A stretch of DNA of 26,579 nucleotides from NCBI GenBank assembly GCA_023663025.1, contig JAMPIC010000027.1, positions 1 through 26,579 of the forward strand. Direction: 5' to 3'. Numbering within the stretch: position 1 is the stretch's first letter; each line of letters begins with the position of its first letter. Positions 14,457-21,462 of the stretch are shown piece by piece. This DNA is from Prevotella sp. GTDB lineage: Bacteria; Bacillota; Clostridia; Oscillospirales; Ruminococcaceae. The notes beneath the pieces are model-generated. The model saw only the letters and a program-made list of their open reading frames with translations. It was not told where the DNA came from and made no database searches. A program made the position numbers and the translations under genes.

Positions 14457-16778
14457 TTATTCGTTCTCATCGCGTTTTTTCTTGTTTGCGATCATAAGAG
14501 CCGTAAACGAAGCCATTGCCGCAGCAGCCGCACCCATGGGAGCAGTCATATCAACGCCCGTCTTGGGGTTGGCAGCGTAGGAATCAGCGTCCGAATCGCC
14601 GAGCGGATTGTCCGCAAGCGGAACGGGAGCGTCATCGAAGGTCTCAAAGACGTCAGCTTCGGTTTCCGCCACGGGAACAGCAACGGGAACATTTTCGGAG
14701 ACTTCCTCGAAAGGAGTATCGGCAAGAGGAACTTCGGGTTCATCGAACATCTCAAAATCAACGATAGGCGCGATCGGAGAATCGGTGAAAGTTGTCGGCG
14801 TCTCGGGAACACTGGGTACTACGGGTACATCCGGCGTTACAGGTGTTACAGGCACATCGGGAGTATCCGGTGTATCGGGTTCGTCGGGAACGTCCGGAGT
14901 ATCGGATTCGTCAGGAACGTCCGGTGTGTCGGGTTCATCGGGAACGTCCGGAGTATCGGGTTCGTCGGGAACGTCCGGTGTGTCCGGCTCGTCGGGAGTA
15001 TCCGGAGTATCGGGTTCATCGGGAACGTCCGGTGTGTCCGGCTCGTCGGGAGTATCTGGAGTATCGGGCTCGTCGGGAGTATCCGGCTCGTCGGGAACGT
15101 CCGGAGTATCGGGCTCATCGGGAGTATCCGGAGTATCGGGCTCATCGGGAACGTCCGGAGTATCGGGTTCATCGGGAACGTCCGGAGTATCGGGTTCATC
15201 GGGAACGTCCGGAGTATCGGGCTCGTCGGGAGTATCCGGTGTGTCCGGCTCGTCGGGAACGTCCGGTGTGTCCGGCTCGTCGGGAGTATCCGGAGTATCG
15301 ACTTCATCGGGAACGTCCGGTGTGTCGGGTTCGTCGGGAGTATCCGGAGTATCGGGTTCATCGGGAACGTCCGGAGTGTCCGGCTCGTCGGGAGTATCCG
15401 GAGTATCGACTTCATCGGGAACGTCCGGTGTGTCGGGCTCGTCGGGAGTGTCCGGAGTATCGACTTCATCGGGAACGTCCGGTGTGTCCGACTCATCGGG
15501 AGTGTCCGGTGTATCTGTGATCTCATCGGAAGTGTCCGGCGTATTTGGAGTATCCTTTACGGTATAGCCAAAAGAACTTGAACCAAATTCAATGTTTCCG
15601 TTGAAATCCTTGCAAATTACCTGACCCTCGTAGTGAGGATTGTAGCCAACATCCTTGCTTCCTACCGAGGAACTGGGCGCAAGCAGACTTCCCACGCCGG
15701 AAGCAATGGTAACATTGTTTCCGCCGGGAACGTTTATCATTACCTTGGAATTGCCATCCTTATTGCCGCTTGTAAGCGAACCGCCGTTATAGTAAGCTCC
15801 CCAATCGAATACAAGGTCTACGTCGCCCTCGCCGACGATGTTCAGGATAACCGTTGATCCGTCCGGAACGTCGTATCTGATAGCCATGCTGTCGGAGGTT
15901 TTCATTGCGTTGAATTCGTCAACGGTAACATTAAATACGTTGACGTCGGAATCGCTGCCCTTAAGTGTGATCGTGCCGTATTCCGATTTAATGTAACTGC
16001 TGTCGCTTCCGTTGCTGACGGTAGTTCCCGCAGCCTGAGAAATAGCCGAAGAGGTGTTTCTGAGCTCGTCGAAAGCGGTCTTGAAATCAACGGAGCAGTC
16101 CTCGCCTACAGCGACTTTATCGCCCTGGAGAGTTCCCGTTACGGAGCCGCCCACCTCAAAGCTTGAACCCTTGTGGTTGATGCCTTCGCCCACGTTGACG
16201 TTTCCGCCTACGGCAACAACTCCGCCGCCGTCGCCGACATCAATGTTGTTCATGCCGGTCTGAACGTAATCGCCCTCAACGAAAACATTGTAACCGTCCG
16301 CACCTCCGAGGATAGAGCGCACGCTTTCCGCACTGACCTCCGCATTGTCTGCGGTTTCTTCCGCCTGCGCGGCTTCAACGGTTTCGGCAGCCGAAGTCTC
16401 TTCGGAAACGGACTCTTCTTCAAAAGAAACAGCTTCACCGTCAGCGGCAGCTTCGTCCGCAACGGCTTCCTCTTCTGCGGCTTCTTCGACGGAAGCCTCT
16501 TCCGCAGGAGTTTCCGCTTCAGCGCCTACCGCTTCGGCGGCTTCCGCAGCAACGGCAGCTTCGTCGGTATTTACCTCGTCGTCTCCGTCGCCGGTAGTGT
16601 CGGCTTCTCCTTCTTCCGCTTCATCTTCGGTTTCGCCGGCGGCGACCTGATGACCCATTACATCTGTCGCGCTTACGTCGACAGCGCTTGCCGCAGGCGA
16701 CTGAGCGGCAAACATACTCATCGCGAAAGTAAACGCGGCAACGGATTTTATGAGAGCCTTTTTCTTATTGTTTTCCAT
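14457..16778 (-). CDS. Wall-anchored surface protein: choice-of-anchor A domain plus acidic proline repeat stalk
   Basis: A 773-residue exported protein. In order: signal peptide (about 1-31, ending PAASA); an Ala/Glu-rich acidic region (about 40-150); a domain (about 155-402) with features of choice-of-anchor A proteins, such as YNVFVEGDY near its start, VAVGGNVNVG and GSLLAPSSSV; a 222-residue repeat stalk (about 422-643); a spacer; and a sorting end with NPKTG (737-741), a hydrophobic helix and KKKRDENE. NPKTG is a variant of the LPxTG sortase signal, so covalent attachment to peptidoglycan is likely. ATG 16778 has GGGAGG eight bases upstream; an in-frame start 24 bases earlier has no such support. 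Some choice-of-anchor A proteins are linked to adhesion; the ligand here is unknown. No sortase gene is in the window. Confidence 0.88.
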   Translation of the reverse strand: MENNKKKALIKSVAAFTFAMSMFAAQSPAASAVDVSATDVMGHQVAAGETEDEAEEGEADTTGDGDDEVNTDEAAVAAEAAEAVGAEAETPAEEASVEEAAEEEAVADEAAADGEAVSFEEESVSEETSAAETVEAAQAEETADNAEVSAESVRSILGGADGYNVFVEGDYVQTGMNNIDVGDGGGVVAVGGNVNVGEGINHKGSSFEVGGSVTGTLQGDKVAVGEDCSVDFKTAFDELRNTSSAISQAAGTTVSNGSDSSYIKSEYGTITLKGSDSDVNVFNVTVDEFNAMKTSDSMAIRYDVPDGSTVILNIVGEGDVDLVFDWGAYYNGGSLTSGNKDGNSKVMINVPGGNNVTIASGVGSLLAPSSSVGSKDVGYNPHYEGQVICKDFNGNIEFGSSSFGYTVKDTPNTPDTSDEITDTPDTPDESDTPDVPDEVDTPDTPDEPDTPDVPDEVDTPDTPDEPDTPDVPDEPDTPDTPDEPDTPDVPDEVDTPDTPDEPDTPDVPDEPDTPDTPDEPDTPDVPDEPDTPDVPDEPDTPDVPDEPDTPDTPDEPDTPDVPDEPDTPDEPDTPDTPDEPDTPDVPDEPDTPDTPDEPDTPDVPDEPDTPDVPDEPDTPDVPDESDTPDVPDEPDTPDTPDVPVTPVTPDVPVVPSVPETPTTFTDSPIAPIVDFEMFDEPEVPLADTPFEEVSENVPVAVPVAETEADVFETFDDAPVPLADNPLGDSDADSYAANPKTGVDMTAPMGAAAAAMASFTALMIANKKKRDENE
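14850..15515 (-). repeat. 27-bp tandem repeat encoding DTPDxPDEP
   Basis: Twenty-four 27-bp units plus one 18-bp unit, 666 bp in all, keep the frame throughout. Each encodes DTPD-(V or T)-PDE-(P, V or S), and the V and T forms often alternate. Synonymous third-base changes are spread over units rather than being identical. One unit (DTPDEP) has lost three residues. Such arrays form an extended acidic rod and can change length by slippage or recombination. Confidence 0.95.
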
Positions 16779-16876
16779 ATGCAAAGCCTCCCTCTCAAAC
16801 ATTTTTGCATTACGGTAAATTTATACGTTTTCACTAAAAATTGGGTACAATTCCCCATCCTTAATTTTCTATAAAA

Positions 16877-16885
16877 ATTATATCA
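16877..16885 (-). promoter_or_regulatory. Likely promoter of the surface-protein gene
   Basis: On the - strand an extended -10, TGATATAAT (complement of 16877-16885), with only a weak -35 at 17 bases. The leader to ATG 16778 would be about 90 bases. The flanking non-coding stretch (16779-17004) is AT-rich. Confidence 0.55.
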
Positions 16886-16893
16886 TATTAGTT

Positions 16894-16915
16894 GCAAAAA
16901 ATCCAGCTTTTTTGC
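16894..16915 (-). terminator. Weak terminator-like hairpin after the pilT operon
   Basis: GCAAAAAA and TTTTTTGC pair perfectly around TCCAGC. The stem has only two G-C pairs, so termination may be inefficient; no stronger terminator was seen between 16916 and the pilT stop at 17005. It lies just upstream of the surface-protein -10 box. Confidence 0.35.
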
Positions 16916-17004
16916 CAATAAAATTTTAAGAATTTATACACATTTTTTTGTACAGTATGCACAATATCGTGTTTTCGGTGTGCCGTTGTACAGCTTTAAC
17001 GCGG

Positions 17005-18057
17005 TTACTTGACCCTCTTTGCCATAAGCTCCTGATTGGAGGCGTAATCCACCGCTGTTTCGGCGGTGATAATACCGTCGCGGAACAGCTTGAGCAGCGA
17101 ACCGTCCATAGTCTGCATTCCCGCCTCGGATTGGAGCACCGTGTCGATCTGGTGAGTTTTCTGTTCGCGGATCATCGTCCTTATTGCGCTGTTCACGTTC
17201 ATTATCTCGAACGCGGGGACAAGTCCCCCCTTTACCGAGGGAACAAGCTGCTGGGTCACGACGGCGCGCAGCACCATGGAAAGCTGCACCCGTATCTGGT
17301 GCTGCTGATTGGTGGGGAACACGTCTATGATACGGTCGACCGTATTCGCCGCTCCGTTCGTATGCAGGGTGGACAGCACAAGCTGACCAGTTTCGGCGGC
17401 GGTCATGGCGATGTTGATGGTCTCGAAATCGCGCATTTCTCCCACGAGGATAACATTGGGAGCCTGCCGCAGAGCCGCCCTGAGAGCGTCCACATAGCTG
17501 TTGGTGTCTATGTTTATCTCCCGCTGGCTGATTATGCATTTTTTGTGCTTGTGGAGGAATTCTATGGGATCCTCTATTGTTATTATATGTCCCTCGCTGT
17601 TTGTGTTGATACGGTCTATCATGCAGGAAAGGGTGGTGGACTTTCCGTTTCCCGCCGCTCCCGTGACGAGTACAATTCCGCTCTTTGTGTCGGAAAGCTC
17701 CATAACGCTTTCGGGAATGCCCAGCTTCGCGCTGTCGGGAAGCTCGAATGGCACGCACCGCAGAACCGCCGAGAACGATCCCCTTTGGCGGTAGATATTC
17801 GCCCTGAACCTGCCCGTTCCCTTTATGGAAAAGGAAAAATCCATTTCGCATTTCAGATCGTCGGGACTTGTTATATCCAATCCCGCAAGGGAAAATATCT
17901 CGAAAACGGCGGACTTTATCTCGTCCGGTCTGAGGAAGTCCCCGCCCGCCGAGACGACCCTGCCGTCGATTTTGAACGCCAGAGCCGCGCCCGAGACCAT
18001 GAATATATCCGACGCGCCCTTTTGTACCGCGTCAACAAGAATTTGCTTTACGTCCAT
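17005..18057 (-). CDS. pilT: PilT-type ATPase of a type IV pilus or pseudopilus system
   Basis: A 350-residue cytoplasmic secretion ATPase of the PilT/GspE superfamily. The N-terminal domain has KGASDIFMVSGAA. The motor domain has Walker A GAAGNGKST (133-141), an Asp-box region IITIEDPIEF from 158, Walker B NVILVGEMRD (201-210) and the AETGxLVLSTLHT motif (221-233), where Q224-region residue replaces the usual histidine (AETGQ). The C-terminal QLSMVLRAVVTQQLVP region is PilT-like. Size and the absence of the long GspE/PilB N-terminus favour PilT, classically a retraction motor, over PilB. It is the last of nine co-directional genes, 20 bases after the Nudix gene. Since no PilB is nearby, it may be the only motor for the cluster's platform protein. 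ATG 18057 has GGAGG upstream. Confidence 0.88.
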   Translation of the reverse strand: MDVKQILVDAVQKGASDIFMVSGAALAFKIDGRVVSAGGDFLRPDEIKSAVFEIFSLAGLDITSPDDLKCEMDFSFSIKGTGRFRANIYRQRGSFSAVLRCVPFELPDSAKLGIPESVMELSDTKSGIVLVTGAAGNGKSTTLSCMIDRINTNSEGHIITIEDPIEFLHKHKKCIISQREINIDTNSYVDALRAALRQAPNVILVGEMRDFETINIAMTAAETGQLVLSTLHTNGAANTVDRIIDVFPTNQQHQIRVQLSMVLRAVVTQQLVPSVKGGLVPAFEIMNVNSAIRTMIREQKTHQIDTVLQSEAGMQTMDGSLLKLFRDGIITAETAVDYASNQELMAKRVK

Positions 18058-18077
18058 AAAAATCCTCCGCTCTAAAA

Positions 18078-18560
18078 TTATTCGGTATCAGCCCGTTTCC
18101 TGCCCGATATTTTCATTTCAGTCCATTTATCGAGCGCGGTTTTTATTGGCGGCGAAATTTCGGCGGGAATGTTTTCGGCGTCAAAGAACCTCAGTTCTTC
18201 CACCTCTTCCTCCTGCATTTTCAGTTCGCCGCTGTATTCTCTGCATATAAAAACGATATCCACATTTGAGACCTCGTCCCCGTTGGGATAAACGTAATGC
18301 GTTTCCTTTCCCGAAAACACGCCGAAAAGCTCCAGCTTTTCAGCCGTCAGACCTGTTTCCTCAAACAGCTCTCTTTTCACCGCGTCCTCGACCCTTTCGT
18401 CAAGCTCCACAGAACCGCCCGCATATCCCCAGCAGTGATTGTCCGTTCTTTTCTGCAAAAGAGCTCTGCCGTTTTCGTCCTCAACTATAACGCTTGCGCC
18501 GACTTGGAGCAGCGTTCTGTGTCCCACAATTTTCCGGAGATCCATAATGTATCCCGACAT
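18078..18560 (-). CDS. Nudix hydrolase
   Basis: A 160-residue enzyme with a perfect Nudix box: G49-x5-E55-x7-R63-E64-L-F-E67-E68-T-G70-L. The family hydrolyses nucleoside diphosphates linked to another group, such as (d)NTPs, ADP-ribose, sugar nucleotides and in some members (p)ppGpp. The segment before the box (VIVEDENGRALLQKR and CWGYAGGS) resembles housekeeping NTP-type Nudix enzymes, but substrate cannot be fixed by eye. ATG 18560 has GGGAGG about nine bases upstream. It sits inside the pilus-like operon between a pseudopilin-like gene (36 bases) and pilT (20 bases). This position could be incidental, or link it to the alarmone synthetase encoded at the operon's start. Confidence 0.88.
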   Translation of the reverse strand: MSGYIMDLRKIVGHRTLLQVGASVIVEDENGRALLQKRTDNHCWGYAGGSVELDERVEDAVKRELFEETGLTAEKLELFGVFSGKETHYVYPNGDEVSNVDIVFICREYSGELKMQEEEVEELRFFDAENIPAEISPPIKTALDKWTEMKISGRKRADTE

Positions 18561-18596
18561 TTCAGCCGCCTCCCGATAAATTCTTTCGCCGCAGCG

Positions 18597-19064
18597 TCAT
18601 TCCCCCGACCATACCCCGAGGGGAGCTTCCTCCGTTTCGCCCGAGGAAACGGTGCGGCGGTCGAGTATCTCAAAGCCGTCCGCGGAAAATCTCACTCTGC
18701 ACAGAATATCCTGTCTGCCGTTTACGGGGGTTTTCCAGCTTACGGTAAGACTTCCCGGTCCCGACTCGCAGGATATCCCCTCCAATTCGTCAAGCTCCGC
18801 GATCAGCATAAAGTCGCCCGGGTCGGAGTACCTGCTCACAACGGCGTCTATTTCCGCGAGAGTTCTTTTTGCGTTCAGGTCGGCGGCGTAGTATTCCGCG
18901 GTGTAGTCCGCGCTTTTGGCGCTGAACTTCTTTCCGCTCTCCGCCGCCGAAAAGGACAGCGCGGCAAGCGCGGTCAGGCACAGCGTGACGAATATCATCA
19001 TCAGCGAAAGATACCCCGTTCCTATCCCTGCGGGACGGCTTTTTTTCCTGCCGCTGTCATTCAT
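18597..19064 (-). CDS. Small exported pseudopilin-cluster protein
   Basis: A 155-residue protein with a basic N-terminus, a glycine-containing junction (RPAGIGTGYLSLMMIF) and one long hydrophobic helix (about 18-40), then a soluble domain with SADYTAEYYAADLNAKRTLA. The pattern recalls minor-pilin-like proteins that accompany GspF/PilT clusters in clostridia, although the canonical prepilin signal (G followed by FTLxE) is not present. It overlaps the preceding gene by eight bases and is followed by the Nudix gene after 36. It may be a minor pseudopilin or a membrane-anchored accessory protein. The family assignment is by resemblance and context only. Confidence 0.7.
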   Translation of the reverse strand: MNDSGRKKSRPAGIGTGYLSLMMIFVTLCLTALAALSFSAAESGKKFSAKSADYTAEYYAADLNAKRTLAEIDAVVSRYSDPGDFMLIAELDELEGISCESGPGSLTVSWKTPVNGRQDILCRVRFSADGFEILDRRTVSSGETEEAPLGVWSGE

Positions 19065-19560
19065 TTCCGCTCACCGTCCTTTCGGCGGGAAGATACGCTC
19101 CCGACACGATAGAGTAAAGCTCCCCGCCGTTTTCGTCCTCAAAAGTTATATGCAGCGTTTTCAGTCTGCCGCCGCCGTACTCCTCGCCCGATACGCTCAT
19201 CGTCATAAAGAGCGGCGGGTCGCCGGGTGAGTATTCGCAGTCCTCCGACAAAGGCACCGTCAGCGTTTCCGAGCCGCCCTCCGAGGTATCGGCAGCCGGA
19301 ATACCGAACGGTACGTCCCCGAAAAGCCGCTTCGCAGTATCTTCGAGATCTCCGCTTGCCGAGAATATCTCCGCCGCCGACTGGGCGCAGAAAGACATTC
19401 TCTCCAGTCTGCCGCTCTCGCCCGAGACCCTGTCCGCGGCGGCGAAAGCGTTCAGTATGACAGCCGAAGCTATGCCGAAAAAAAGCAGGACGATTATCAT
19501 TTCCATAAAGAAAAGGTTGAGCGATCCCCCCGCGCGGGTCGCCTTCATAGGACTTCTCAC
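19057..19560 (-). CDS. Prepilin-like protein with atypical N-terminal signal
   Basis: A 167-residue protein. After a short basic leader (MRSPMKATRAGG) comes a helix SLNLFFMEMIIVLLFFG that resembles a class III prepilin helix, with a glutamate inside the hydrophobic stretch. Counted from the last glycine, the glutamate is at +8 rather than the usual +5, so processing by a standard prepilin peptidase is uncertain. The rest is a soluble domain with SFCAQSAAEIFSASGDLEDT and a beta-rich C-terminus. The start is taken at GTG 19560, behind AAAGGA at a rather long 11 bases; ATG 19548 is the alternative. It lies 16 bases after the DUF4860-like gene. Confidence 0.72.
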   Translation of the reverse strand: MRSPMKATRAGGSLNLFFMEMIIVLLFFGIASAVILNAFAAADRVSGESGRLERMSFCAQSAAEIFSASGDLEDTAKRLFGDVPFGIPAADTSEGGSETLTVPLSEDCEYSPGDPPLFMTMSVSGEEYGGGRLKTLHITFEDENGGELYSIVSGAYLPAERTVSGNE

Positions 19561-19576
19561 AGCCGCAGCATTCCTT

Positions 19577-20062
19577 TCAGTAGTTTTGACCGTCGCGGTC
19601 GTTTTTGGCGCGGCATCGGGCGGTAAAGCTGCCGCCGCCGTCCTCCGCCGTGACGGTTATCAGTCCGCCGCTTTCTTCGACGAAAAGGCGTTCCGCGCCG
19701 AACAGAAGCTCCCCTCCGCCGCTTTCGGGAATTTTCCCGCCGGACAGCTCCCCCTCCGGGATAAGCCGTTCCAGAACCGCTCCGCCGCTGTGGTAAATGA
19801 GTATGCCGTATCCGTCCCCGCGAAGCAGCAGTTCACTTTCGGAAAGCACCTCGGCGCTTTCGCAGGCGCGTATCCTGTTGGTTATGTACCGCACCGCCGC
19901 CGCAGAGTTAAAGGTGTTGTCGTAATTTCCGCTGATACGTCCGTAAGCCGAAGCCGCCACGGAAACTATAATAAGGCAGCAAACGGAAAATATCAGGAAC
20001 AGTGTCATGCTCGCCGCAGAGCTGACCGTTTCCGCAAGGCGCTTTGAGCCGGGACTGTTCAT
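19577..20062 (-). CDS. DUF4860-like pseudopilin-cluster protein
   Basis: A 161-residue protein with a hydrophilic N-terminus, one hydrophobic helix (about 17-41) and an extracellular domain starting YDNTFNSAAAVRYITNRIRA. The order helix, then a TAxxYITxKIR-type segment, then short beta strands (YGILIYHSGGAVLERLI) fits the DUF4860 proteins that I recall from clostridial pilus-like clusters; this is recognition by pattern, not a search. Its ATG overlaps the preceding stop in ATGA, so translation is coupled. It is probably a minor component of the pseudopilus. Confidence 0.72.
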   Translation of the reverse strand: MNSPGSKRLAETVSSAASMTLFLIFSVCCLIIVSVAASAYGRISGNYDNTFNSAAAVRYITNRIRACESAEVLSESELLLRGDGYGILIYHSGGAVLERLIPEGELSGGKIPESGGGELLFGAERLFVEESGGLITVTAEDGGGSFTARCRAKNDRDGQNY

Positions 20063-20376
20063 TCCGTCCCCTCCTTTTCTATAACCGTCACGGTGGGACG
20101 TATATTCGCCCCGAAATAGCTGTAGTCAACGATATATTTTTCGGAGTTCACCCGCACCCCGTAGTTTTCCTCCAGATATTTCAGGTCGGGAGGATATTCC
20201 CCCTCTATGGAATAGCACAGCGACGCGCCGTTCATCACCGAGCGGTACACAGCCTCCGTCCGCTTTTCGCCCGCCGCCGAGCCCGCGTTGTCCGCCGAGA
20301 TCACAAACCAAACCGCCACGGCGACAAACAGAGCCGCCGACAGTATGTACAGCTTATTGGCTTTTTTCTTTTTCAC
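20059..20376 (-). CDS. Short single-pass protein, possible minor pseudopilin
   Basis: A 105-residue protein with a very basic start (MKKKKANK), one hydrophobic helix (about 9-26) and a small outer domain. That domain contains GASLCYSIEGEYPPDLKYLE, which recalls the short tyrosine/proline-rich segments of GspG-type pseudopilins, where a growing helix is followed by a YP turn. No glycine-FTLxE processing site is present. It begins at GTG 20376 with AAAGGAG 11 bases upstream, 25 bases after the platform gene. With the three following genes it makes four small membrane-anchored proteins in a row. Confidence 0.7.
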   Translation of the reverse strand: MKKKKANKLYILSAALFVAVAVWFVISADNAGSAAGEKRTEAVYRSVMNGASLCYSIEGEYPPDLKYLEENYGVRVNSEKYIVDYSYFGANIRPTVTVIEKEGTE

Positions 20377-20401
20377 CGAACCGACAGCTCCTTTCCGTTC
20401 G

Positions 20402-21448
20402 TTATCCTATGGCGGTGATGATGTCCGTCATGGGGAGCATTACCGCTATAAGCACCGCGCCGATTATTATTGCCAGTATGCCGATTATCACAGGCTCGAT
20501 AAAGGACACCGCGCCGTATATCTTCCTGTCGCACTCGCCGCTGAGACGTTCGTCGATCTTTTTCCAAGCCGCGTCGAAAGCTCCCGACTTATAGGCGACT
20601 TTCAGCGAACGGGCGTAGATGGGCGGCAGCAGCTTCGACTTGCCTATCGCGTCCGCGAAGTATTCGCCGTCCAGCACCAGTCTTTCGCATTCCTTTATCC
20701 TGCCGCGGACTTTTTTGTTTTCGGTCAGCTCGGCGGCAAGCTCCAAAGTCTGCTCGGGAGCTATCCCGCAGGCGGTCATCATGCTCATCGCTCCCGTAAC
20801 GTCCGCCATAGCCACAGCTTCGGACATTCTTCCCGCAAGCACGAAATTGGTGAATATGCCGTAAAGCCTGCGCCTTGCGGCGGGTATCCGCATAAGCGCG
20901 GCAATTATCAGCGTTACCGCCAGAGCCGCCAAAAGTATGACCATGACCGCCGTTCCCAATCCGTATGCAAAGGATACGCTGTCCTCCACCGCAGCTGCCG
21001 CGCTTTCGTCGAACTGGGCGAATATTTCCTTGAACATGGGTATGACCTTTATCACCATGACCACGACGACAGCCGTCATCATCGCCAGCAGCAGCAGCGG
21101 GTGGGACACCGCGCTTTTCACGGTTTGCCGCAGCTCCGCCCTTTTGGAATAGTAGCCGGACAGTCCGTTCAGCGTATCTTCCAGACGACCCGTGACCGAG
21201 CCTATCTTCACCATTTTAACGGAATAGTCGGGAAATATCCCCGATCTCTCCATGGCAGTGAACAGCGCGGAATCGTCGCCGCTCATATGCTCCAGAAGAA
21301 CGTCGGATATCTCCTTGAAGCGTTTGTCCCCCGCGTCCCCCGCAAAAACCTCCAGTCCGTCGGCTATGGGAATGCCCGCCTCCAGTATCATGGCAAGCTG
21401 CTCGCAGAAAAACGCGGTCTCTTCATTTGTAAGAATTTTAGCTGACAT
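20402..21448 (-). CDS. Type II secretion/type IV pilus platform protein (GspF/PilC family)
   Basis: A 348-residue inner-membrane protein, the platform that couples a secretion ATPase to pilin assembly. Two GspF domains are visible: the first begins TNEETAFFCEQLAMILEAGIPIADGL, with GRLEDTLNGLSGYYSKRAEL at its end and a membrane helix after it (about 120-142). The second contains MMTACGIAPEQTLELAAEL and ends in a final helix (about 318-342). Length is somewhat below the usual 400. ATG 21448 has GGAGGGG upstream; an in-frame TTG at 21466 overlaps the previous stop and is less likely. It is the firmest evidence that this operon builds a pilus-like structure. Confidence 0.9.
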   Translation of the reverse strand: MSAKILTNEETAFFCEQLAMILEAGIPIADGLEVFAGDAGDKRFKEISDVLLEHMSGDDSALFTAMERSGIFPDYSVKMVKIGSVTGRLEDTLNGLSGYYSKRAELRQTVKSAVSHPLLLLAMMTAVVVVMVIKVIPMFKEIFAQFDESAAAAVEDSVSFAYGLGTAVMVILLAALAVTLIIAALMRIPAARRRLYGIFTNFVLAGRMSEAVAMADVTGAMSMMTACGIAPEQTLELAAELTENKKVRGRIKECERLVLDGEYFADAIGKSKLLPPIYARSLKVAYKSGAFDAAWKKIDERLSGECDRKIYGAVSFIEPVIIGILAIIIGAVLIAVMLPMTDIITAIG

Positions 21449-21462
21449 AAGCGTCCCCTCCG

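Noticed and set aside
14850..15515. CRISPR-like array because of regular repetition
   Set aside because: Units are contiguous 27-mers without unique spacers, and they encode an in-frame peptide repeat; no cas gene is nearby.
14454..15581. Long + strand open frames (375, 319 and 242 residues) with Gly/Ser/Val/Thr repeats
   Set aside because: They are antisense shadows of the 27-bp repeat array, whose period keeps several frames open. There is no ribosome site, and the - strand frame has signal peptide, domain and sorting signal.
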